Shown piece after piece: positions 1-4,805 of a DNA stretch of 8,760 bases. The stretch's first letter is position 1, and every line of letters starts with the position of its first letter. The stretch is from GCA-2687025 sp964473525 (lineage in GTDB: Bacteria; Poribacteria; WGA-4E; GCA-2687025). The position numbers were made by a program, and so were the translations under genes. Location of the stretch: positions 1-8,760 of the forward strand of contig CAYYPK010000088.1 of the NCBI GenBank assembly GCA_964473525.1, written 5' to 3'. Below the pieces are notes generated by a model that worked only from the letters and a program-made list of their open reading frames with translations, had not been told where the DNA came from and ran no database searches.

Positions 1-39
1 CAGCATGGAGAGAGGGCGAGGCGGCCCAGAAGGGGAATG

Positions 40-1133
40 TCAGTCGGGAAGGGCGGCACCAACCTTCTCGGCGGCATCCGCCAACTGTCACCAGACGGCG
101 ATCGGAACGTCGATGCCGTTGGCGAGTTTGGCTGCCTGGCTTAGTCGCTCAGGCTCGCCGGACGCCAACACCGCGTCGAAGCCTTCCGCAGGCGGGTTGT
201 CTGTCACAGCGTCGAGGAAGGCTCGCGCGTTCCCGGTGTACTCGTCCGCAGGGAGGAAGGCGCTGACGTCGATGGCGGCGAGGAAGACGCCGTGCATGCG
301 CGCTCGTTCAGAGTCGAAGTGCCGGTGAGTCCTCCCAGCAAGCACGTCGCCAGTGACAGGGCATAGCCCTTGTGGCCCCCGAAGATGACCGACTGCCCAC
401 CGCCGAACCAGTCGTCCGGATTCACGCTTGGCGTGTGGTTCTTGTCCACGATCGCGCCGGGCGGCAGGTCGCGTTCCTCCTCGCGGGCAACGCGTATCTT
501 GCCGTTGGCGACGACCGTCGTCGCGAAGTCGGACACGAACGGCGTGTCGTCTCCCGCTGGCGCGCCGATCGTGAACGGGTTCGTGAGGAGCCGCGTCTCC
601 GTGCCTCCATACGGGGCTGCTGGACCGACGCCACGCCGGCCCTCTCCCAGCGTGATCATGCTTACGCAGCCCGTCGCCGCGGCCTGCTCCACGTACTCGC
701 CAAGCCTGCCTATGTGGGAGTAGTTGCGCAGGCTGACGCAGGCGATGCCCGTCTCCTTCGCCTTTCTGATCGCCAGGTCCATACTCCACTGCGCGGAGTA
801 GTGTCCCCATCCGCGCTTGCCGTCCACCGAGGCTACGCCGGGTCTTTCGTCCAGCACTTCCGGCCGAGCGTCGGCGACCAGACGTTCCCGCTCCAACGCG
901 GACATGTAGCCGATGATCCGGAACACGCCGTGCGACGGGTGTCCCGACAGGTCCGCCCTGATGACGATCTCCGCGACCCGTTCCGCGATGTCGGGCGGCG
1001 TGCCAGCGGCGAGGAACAGATCCTCGGCGAAGGAGCGGAGCGGGTCGGCGTGGATTCTGTGGTAGGCGTCAGGCAAACAAGTGGCTTTCGATGCGTTGGA
1101 CGATCTTGGCGCGTCTGCGCCGGTGGTCGCCAT
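40..1133 (-). pseudogene. Ldh2/malate-L-lactate dehydrogenase family oxidoreductase, disrupted by a frameshift and a nonsense codon
   Basis: The family comprises NAD(P)-dependent cytosolic dehydrogenases that interconvert 2-hydroxy acids and 2-oxo acids. From the ATG at 1133 the reading shows the family landmarks in order: ADLSGHPSHGVFR, SHIGRLGEY, TNPFTIGAPAG, FVSDFATTVVANGKI, LPPGAIVDKN and GGHKGYALSLA. The frame then breaks near 305-325. The matching continuation (RARMHGVFLAAID, then ASGEPE) is in the frame reached by a -1 shift. That frame meets TGA at 88-90 just after GIDVPIAVW, but beyond it the DNA reads QLADAAEKVGAALPD to a TGA at 40-42, which looks like the family's normal C-terminal helix. 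Repaired, the protein would be about 364 aa, normal for the family. The start has no clear Shine-Dalgarno sequence and is the least certain point. The family assignment is strong; the exact substrate is unknown. The lesions could be real decay or draft-sequence errors. Confidence 0.85.
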
Positions 1134-1291
1134 TGTGGCAAGCCACTTAGCCGTATTGTCTGCCGCCGCCCGCGCCGATTCTATGTGAAGCGCGGGGCGG
1201 CTCCTGCAGAGGCCGCACTTTCCGATAATGTTGATTATGTCACCGAAAATCGCCTCAAACCGCCCCACGACTGCCTCTCCCCCGTCCTGAA

Positions 1292-1376
1292 CCACAAGAT
1301 GTTGGGGATTGGTGCGCTGAAATAGGCGCGAAAACCCACCGAATCGTACCGATCGCCAAATCCCAAGATGTTGGGG
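1292..1376. promoter_or_regulatory. Two dyad-like operator candidates upstream of the dehydrogenase gene
   Basis: The 13-mer CAAGATGTTGGGG occurs at 1295-1307 and again at 1364-1376, 69 bp apart. The second copy sits in a perfect dyad, CCCAA-GATG-TTGGG (1362-1375). The first keeps only the inner CAA-GATG-TTG pairing. Both lie in the 305-base gap between the dehydrogenase pseudogene and the small gene upstream of it, where a transcription-factor site would be expected. No promoter hexamers could be assigned with confidence, and no regulator gene is adjacent. The rest of the 1134-1438 gap shows nothing else recognisable. Confidence 0.35.
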
Positions 1377-1438
1377 GAACATAAACGACCGCCAGCGGGG
1401 CATCGTGCCGTGCCCAAGGCTGGCTTCGGGACGTGGGT

Positions 1439-1795
1439 TCATTGATCGTCTGGTGGCGGAGACGACGCGTCTTCGGCCTCGACCTCCCGCTGGATCTCCC
1501 GAATACGCATCGCCAGGTACACCTGCGCGTCGCGGTACGCCTCCCACACCTCATCGCTGCAAGTGTCCCGCACCGCCTTGTCCGCCTCTCGCGCCACCGT
1601 GCGCGCCGCTGAGATGATCGCGTCGGCAGATTCTATGAGCCCATTGGCGTCCAGTTCGTTGGAGAGACCAAGCAGGAAGCCACCCAGCCGTCGCGCTTCG
1701 GCAGCGTGATGGACAATCCGCTCCGCTACCGTGCACAGCCTCAATATGCTCTCTGCCCGATCATCCGGTTCCGAGGAACCTCCGACGGTGTCCAT
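1439..1795 (-). CDS. Small predicted all-helical protein of unknown function (118 aa)
   Basis: The family is not recognised. The ATG at 1795 is preceded by AAGGGAG at a good ribosome-binding distance, which supports both the gene and its start. The sequence is amphipathic and helix-like throughout, rich in Ala, Glu and Arg (for example AERIVHHAAEARRLGGFLLG and AMRIREIQREVEAED), and ends in a Pro/Asp-rich tail, SSPPPDDQ. It has no signal peptide, membrane segment or metal-binding cluster; its two cysteines (LRLCTV, RDTCSD) are far apart. It lies upstream of the broken dehydrogenase gene on the same strand, with about 305 bases between, so co-transcription is uncertain. Coding is supported by the ribosome-binding site and a protein-like composition. 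The function is unknown. Confidence 0.65.
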   Translation of the reverse strand: MDTVGGSSEPDDRAESILRLCTVAERIVHHAAEARRLGGFLLGLSNELDANGLIESADAIISAARTVAREADKAVRDTCSDEVWEAYRDAQVYLAMRIREIQREVEAEDASSPPPDDQ

Positions 1796-2102
1796 TCCAC
1801 TCCCTTAGAGCTGGTAGACCAGAGACCTGCCCCACGCTGCATGTGTGGCAACGTCTCACTGACGTGACCGACGGCTTTGACAAGTTGTACACGATGGCGA
1901 AGAACGGCGCACCGGTCTGTCGGTCGAAGTGCTACCGGCGTGACAGGAGGTTGCGCAAGCGTAGACCGGTGGATACAGTGGCAGCGTCATAATCGCAATC
2001 AAGCGGGACGAGCTGTTACGGAGCGCGTCCCCTTTTTGTGCACGCCGCAACTCCCCACGGCATGGGTCGTACTCGACAGGTTCTCAAGGTCGAAGGGAAA
2101 CC
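1796..2102. other. Divergent intergenic region with no confident gene
   Basis: This 307-base stretch separates the minus-strand 118-aa gene from the plus-strand 79-aa gene, so it should hold promoters for both. A weak -10-like CATAAT is present at 1988-1993 with no convincing -35 partner. The only suggestive coding signal is a short open stretch at 1843-1992, listed separately. No repeats, RNA genes or strong hairpins were seen. Confidence 0.4.
1843..1992 (+). CDS. Possible small basic ORF or gene remnant (49 aa)
   Basis: A GTG-initiated frame encodes 49 residues with an acidic and aromatic N-terminal half (LTDVTDGFDKLYTMAKNG). A strongly basic half follows, containing a Cys-x3-Cys pair (VCRSKCYRRDRRLRKRR). 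The frame is open upstream to about 1803, so this may be the tail of a decayed longer gene. No Shine-Dalgarno sequence precedes the GTG at 1843 or the internal ATG. No family is recognised. The composition looks protein-like, but chance cannot be excluded. Confidence 0.22.
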   Translation: MWQRLTDVTDGFDKLYTMAKNGAPVCRSKCYRRDRRLRKRRPVDTVAAS

Positions 2103-2342
2103 ATGACGAACGAAGAGATTAAGGCAACCGACCACGGCTTCCTCTGCGACTCCCCCTGCATGGCGTTCGACATGAAGGGCGCCTGCTACTGCACCGAGAA
2201 AATGCGCAAAGTCGTCGCGGACCTGGACGACGCTGTACTCGACACCCTCGAGGCCCAAGGGTGGAGGGATCTGCGCGCGAAGCTCCTCGCCGAGCCGGAC
2301 CCCGCTAGGGTGGGAAGATACTTACCCCGCCACCCTCGGTAA
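2103..2342 (+). CDS. Small four-cysteine protein of unknown function (79 aa)
   Basis: The ATG at 2103 follows a strong ribosome-binding site (GAAGGGAAACC). The N-terminal third carries four cysteines at residues 15, 19, 28 and 30 in the pattern C-x3-C-x8-C-x-C (CDSPC then CYC), a possible metal-binding or redox cluster. The rest is predicted helical and charged (EKMRKVVADLDDAVLDTLEA) and ends in a short basic tail, YLPRHPR. There is no membrane segment. It lies 43 bases upstream of the 121-aa gene on the same strand, so the two are probably co-transcribed. The family is not recognised. Metal binding is inferred only from cysteine spacing. Confidence 0.65.
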   Translation: MTNEEIKATDHGFLCDSPCMAFDMKGACYCTEKMRKVVADLDDAVLDTLEAQGWRDLRAKLLAEPDPARVGRYLPRHPR

Positions 2343-2385
2343 GAAGCGACGCCAATAGGGTACGTCGGCAGATCGGAAGGTTCTC

Positions 2386-2751
2386 ATGGCGCAACCACCG
2401 ATGCACGACGACGAACACGTGCTCCACCACCTGGAACTGCGTAAGGTGGGCAAGGGAAGCAGGACCCAACCTGACCGCTACGAAGTCGACCTACTCGCCC
2501 GTACTGACTGGGACAGCCCGTTCCAGGTGAGGATGCGTTACAGCGGGGAAGGTACCGACCCGGGAGCGCTCTCCTGGGACTTCTCGTCAGAGCCTGCAGC
2601 GCTGCGGCACGTCCACGTGCTGGTGACCCGGCAGGAGCGACTGGGATACCGACTCAAGCGCTTGCCACGCTCGCATCCGTATCGGCGTTGGGCAGACGCG
2701 ATCGAACCTGTGCACGACGACGAAGACGACCGGCAAACCCAGCTGTTCTGA
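2386..2751 (+). CDS. Unknown 121-aa protein with an acidic tail and a C-terminal QTQLF clamp-binding-like motif
   Basis: The ATG at 2386 has GGAAGG at the right distance upstream (GGAAGGTTCTC). The core, roughly residues 14-90, mixes strand-like and helical segments (YEVDLLARTDW, FQVRMRYSGEG, HVHVLVTRQERLGYRLKRL) and matches no family I know. The C-terminus is acidic (EPVHDDEDDR) and ends exactly in QTQLF. This fits the loose beta sliding-clamp motif Q-x-x-L/M-F, which commonly sits at or near protein termini. The sigma factor encoded downstream also ends in a clamp-type motif, so the two may act with the replication clamp; that is inference. The gene follows the 79-aa gene by 43 bases and precedes the HU promoter. 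Confidence 0.7.
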   Translation: MAQPPMHDDEHVLHHLELRKVGKGSRTQPDRYEVDLLARTDWDSPFQVRMRYSGEGTDPGALSWDFSSEPAALRHVHVLVTRQERLGYRLKRLPRSHPYRRWADAIEPVHDDEDDRQTQLF

Positions 2752-2811
2752 CTCCCCTGCCAGGCAGACCTGGTCCTCCGCGACACTGCCCTCACGCCCG
2801 TCCCGATGGAA

Positions 2812-2840
2812 TCGACGTGATCCCGTTCCTCGTGTAGCAT
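2812..2840 (+). promoter_or_regulatory. Putative sigma-70-type promoter of the HU gene
   Basis: TCGACG (2812-2817, four of six matches to TTGACA) and TAGCAT (2835-2840, four of six matches to TATAAT) are separated by exactly 17 bases. The start would fall near 2847, giving a leader of about 45 bases before the HU start codon. The position between the end of the 121-aa gene and the HU gene makes it plausible that HU is transcribed separately. Confidence 0.45.
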
Positions 2841-2891
2841 GTGGACTGACCGGCTCTGTCCGGGACCCATCATCTAACAGGAGTCACGCCC

Positions 2892-3167
2892 ATGAACCGT
2901 CAGGAACTCATCGACAAGATCGCGGAATCCACCGGACTCTCGAAGAAGGACAGCGGAGCTGCCCTCGACGCTACGTTGGGAGCTGTCGGGGACGCGCTCG
3001 CCGACGGCGATAAGGTCAGCCTGGTGGGCTTCGGGACGTTTGAGGCGCGGGAGCGCGCCGCCAGGGACGGCTTCAACCCGCAGACCGGGGAGAAGATAAA
3101 GATCGCCGCGAAGACCGTGCCGGCGTTTAAGCCGGGAGCGGGACTCAAGGCCAAGGTCGCGGGATAG
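2892..3167 (+). CDS. hup: HU-family nucleoid-associated DNA-binding protein
   Basis: HU is a dimeric DNA-bending protein that compacts and organises DNA and assists replication, recombination and transcription. The 91-aa length is typical. The N-terminal helices (MNRQELIDKIAESTGLSKKD, then ALDATLGAVGDAL) are followed by the signature GDKVSLVGFGTFEARERAAR. The DNA-binding beta arm is FNPQTGEKIKI, with Pro in the usual intercalating position, and the final segment is VPAFKPGAGLKAKV. AGGAG lies 8 bases before the ATG. One departure from the usual arm is DGFNP where many members have EGRNP, costing one arginine. It has its own promoter and is followed by a structured intergenic region. The sigma gene lies 360 bases downstream on the same strand. 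Assignment is firm; whether it is the cell's main HU or an accessory copy cannot be told. Confidence 0.97.
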   Translation: MNRQELIDKIAESTGLSKKDSGAALDATLGAVGDALADGDKVSLVGFGTFEARERAARDGFNPQTGEKIKIAAKTVPAFKPGAGLKAKVAG

Positions 3168-3225
3168 CTCGCGTCGCGCAATTCCGTGACGGATTCCAGC
3201 GTCCCGAAGCGTCTACATAGCACGA

Positions 3226-3295
3226 GTGGACTGCACGATCGGCGCTGGCGCGATTGGCGCCGACGCACTTGGTTCTAACAGTCGATGCAGTCTAC
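3226..3295. other. Nested stem structure downstream of HU (possible structured RNA or terminator)
   Basis: An outer stem pairs GTGGACTGCA (3226-3235) with TGCAGTCTAC (3286-3295), 10 bp including one G-T wobble. Inside it, TCGGCGCT (3239-3246) pairs with GGCGCCGA (3256-3263), 8 bp with one G-T, around a 9-base loop. The element starts about 60 bases after the HU stop. It could be part of the HU 3' untranslated region, a small RNA or a recombination site. No T-run follows, so it is not a classic terminator. GTCTACRTA occurs at both sides (about 3211 and 3290). Confidence 0.4.
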
Positions 3296-3319
3296 GTACC
3301 TAACTGAGCCTTCTCCGGG

Positions 3320-3349
3320 ATCACACCCCGACACTGATCGGGGTGTGAT
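3320..3349 (+). terminator. Strong 12-bp hairpin between HU and the sigma gene
   Basis: ATCACACCCCGA (3320-3331) and TCGGGGTGTGAT (3338-3349) are perfect reverse complements around the 6-base loop CACTGA. The stem is strong and sits just upstream of the sigma-gene promoter, which suits insulation of the two transcription units. The downstream tail (TATGTACG) lacks a T-run. Intrinsic termination is therefore plausible but unproven, and an operator or RNA-stability role is possible. Confidence 0.55.
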
Positions 3350-3397
3350 TATGTACGCCCCGTGCACGTATCCCAGCCAGCACCCAATCCGTATCCG

Positions 3398-3426
3398 TTG
3401 ACAGCCACAGTGGCTGTGCGCACCAT
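3398..3426 (+). promoter_or_regulatory. Putative sigma-gene promoter with a palindromic operator in the spacer
   Basis: A perfect -35 hexamer TTGACA (3398-3403) is followed after 17 bases by a weak -10, CACCAT (3421-3426, three of six matches). A perfect odd palindrome, ACAGCCAC-A-GTGGCTGT (3401-3417), overlaps the -35 and fills most of the spacer. This is the classic place for a repressor or MerR-type activator to act. The weak -10 beside a consensus -35 would fit an activated or tightly controlled promoter. The cognate regulator is not identified in the window. Confidence 0.45.
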
Positions 3427-3526
3427 GCCCCGTGGGCGCGGCACGCCATAGCAGATGGACGATGTCGGGACGCAACGATCCATCTCCGGGACAGGCGACC
3501 GACGCCCTGAGCTAGAGAATAGAGAC

Positions 3527-4492
3527 ATGGCAACGCGGAAGCAGCGGAACAGCAAGCCCGAGCCAACCAGGGACGCCGCGGCGTCGCGGATATATCGGGA
3601 GATCCAGGATGCCCATCCGCTGCTGACGGTAGAACAGGAACGGGAGCTGTTCCGCACCCTTGCCGAGGGTGACGAGGAAGCCCGTGAGCAAGCACGCGAG
3701 ACCCTCGTACTCTCCAACCTCGGACTCGTCGCCAAGAACGCCTCACGGGTCGCCTACGGCGTCCCTATCGAGGATCTCATCCAGGCTGGCTTTATTGGCC
3801 TCATGCGCGCCATCGAGAAGTTTGAGGTGGAGCGGGGTCACAAGTTCTCCACCTATGCCACATGGTGGATACGCCAGGCGGTCGTCCGCGCGAAGCCGGA
3901 ACTGACAGACATTGTGCACGTCCCTGAGTGGGTGCGCGACCGTGACCGTAAGGTGTACTACGCCGCCGAAGAGTATCGCGCTGTTCACGGCTCCGAACCC
4001 GACTCCCAAGACTTGGCGGACGCCGTTGGCATCACCGTGGAGAAGGTGGAGAAGGCCCGGCAGGACATCGAGAACGCGGCGACGTGGTCATCACTGGACG
4101 CCTCTGTCGGGTCCAACGGGCGCTTGCTTCCAATGTCCGAAGTGCTCGTGGACCCGCTCGCGGCGGATCCCGCGCAACGCGTGGAGTGCGTAGAGGACGT
4201 CGCCAAGATCCTCGCCAACCTCGAGGAGCGCGAGGAACACATCCTCCGCGAACGCTTTGGCGTAGGACGCGAGGACGAAGAGGAACAGAACCTACGCTCC
4301 ATAGGCAAAGAGCTGGGCATCTCGGGCGAGCGCGCCCGTCAGATAGAGGCTGAGGCGATGGAGGCGTTGCGGGACACGTACGCTCCTGACGCGGTACGCA
4401 CGCCGCGGACCCAAAAGAAGAAGGCGCCCACGCAACCGAAGGCGAAGAAGGTCGTCAACCGCGAAGAGGAACAGCTCGCCCTCTTCAGGTAG
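3527..4492 (+). CDS. Divergent RpoD-like sigma-70 factor with a C-terminal QLALF sliding-clamp-binding motif
   Basis: It directs RNA polymerase to promoters. The ATG at 3527 gives 321 aa beginning MATRKQRNSK. An in-frame ATG at 3455 would add 24 residues, and neither start has a strong ribosome-binding site. Region 1.2/2.1 spans about 20-75 (SRIYREI to NLGLVAKNASR). Region 2.2-2.3 is VPIEDLIQAGFIGLMRAIEKF (79-99). Region 2.4 is KFSTYATWWIRQAVVRA (106-122). Region 3 follows to about 220, and region 4.2 is RSIGKELGISGERARQIEAEAMEALR (257-282). Departures from housekeeping sigma: the threonine after RQA is V120; the RIPVHM segment reads HVPEWV; and the recognition-helix TRER reads SGER, losing the arginine equivalent to E. 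coli R584. After region 4 comes a Lys-rich linker (297-308), then EEEQLALFR, matching the beta-clamp motif QL-x-LF. The sigma assignment is firm; altered promoter choice and clamp coupling are inference. Confidence 0.93.
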   Translation: MATRKQRNSKPEPTRDAAASRIYREIQDAHPLLTVEQERELFRTLAEGDEEAREQARETLVLSNLGLVAKNASRVAYGVPIEDLIQAGFIGLMRAIEKFEVERGHKFSTYATWWIRQAVVRAKPELTDIVHVPEWVRDRDRKVYYAAEEYRAVHGSEPDSQDLADAVGITVEKVEKARQDIENAATWSSLDASVGSNGRLLPMSEVLVDPLAADPAQRVECVEDVAKILANLEEREEHILRERFGVGREDEEEQNLRSIGKELGISGERARQIEAEAMEALRDTYAPDAVRTPRTQKKKAPTQPKAKKVVNREEEQLALFR

Positions 4493-4522
4493 GCCGTGCG
4501 CGAACAGCCAGTGCGACCCGCT

Positions 4523-4542
4523 GCGGCCATATGCGCGGCCGC
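4523..4542 (+). terminator. GC-rich hairpin after the sigma gene
   Basis: GCGGCC (4523-4528) pairs with GGCCGC (4537-4542) around an 8-base loop, 30 bases past the sigma stop codon. No T-run follows, so it is only a candidate terminator. Confidence 0.3.
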
Positions 4543-4576
4543 CAATGCCTCCCCAGACCCCAAACAGACGTGACTG

Positions 4577-4612
4577 GCGTGCCCGACCACGCGCGCAAGC
4601 GCATGGGCACGC
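4577..4612. terminator. Two-part stem-loop with a GNRA tetraloop
   Basis: An outer 8-bp stem pairs GCGTGCCC (4577-4584) with GGGCACGC (4605-4612). Within the loop, GCGC (4591-4594) pairs with GCGC (4599-4602) around GCAA, a GNRA-type tetraloop, with an asymmetric internal loop (GACCAC opposite AT, with one extra base pair at most). It lies between convergent genes and could serve as a bidirectional terminator or be part of a structured RNA. There is no T-run on either strand. Confidence 0.3.
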
Positions 4613-4646
4613 TGTACACAGCTACATACGGGTTAACGACGGGTGA

Positions 4647-4717
4647 TACAGCGTAAATCAGCCGTCGGAATTGCAGGCCCAGTACAACGCTAGTGGCCGG
4701 CTAATACAGCGCTAGTG
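4647..4717 (-). repeat. Short direct repeats downstream of the coiled-coil gene, same family as the upstream sites
   Basis: TACAACGCTAGTG (4683-4695) and TACAGCGCTAGTG (4705-4717) differ at one base and start exactly 22 bp apart, about two helical turns. A partial third copy, TACAGCG, begins at 4647. Read on the minus strand they are CACTAGCGYTGTA. This differs by only a few bases from the CAGTARCGCTGT sites inside and upstream of the coiled-coil gene. They may be iterons or binding sites of that protein. Confidence 0.5.
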
Positions 4718-4805
4718 ACCAATTCGAACAAGGCCCCGCTTGGCAGGCAGGAGCGCTCAATCCGAAGGCATGTACACGGCGTCGATGGCAAAACGCCGAG
4801 TAAGT

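Larger units (their letters stand above)
4493..4805. other. Convergent intergenic region (sigma gene and coiled-coil gene face each other)
   Basis: This 313-base stretch has no credible gene. From left to right it holds a GC hairpin (4523-4542), a longer stem-loop (4577-4612) and a cluster of short direct repeats (4647-4717). Because both flanking genes end here, it should contain terminators. The repeats may instead belong to a maintenance or origin function of the element. Confidence 0.5.

Noticed and set aside
372..1325. Long plus-strand open frame (317 codons) opposite the dehydrogenase gene
   Set aside because: It is the antisense shadow of the Ldh-family coding sequence; its translation has no family features and no ribosome-binding site, while the minus strand shows clear family motifs.
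1134..1547. N-terminal extension of the dehydrogenase frame up to 1547
   Set aside because: The added residues are not like the family, they overlap the 118-aa gene in another frame, and no ribosome-binding site supports an upstream start.
2900..3268. Minus-strand 122-codon frame over HU
   Set aside because: Antisense shadow of a firmly identified HU gene.
3181..3310. Integron attC site, because ACCTAAC fits RYYYAAC and an imperfect inverted repeat is nearby
   Set aside because: No matching GTTRRRY at the other end of the inverted repeat and no integrase in the window.
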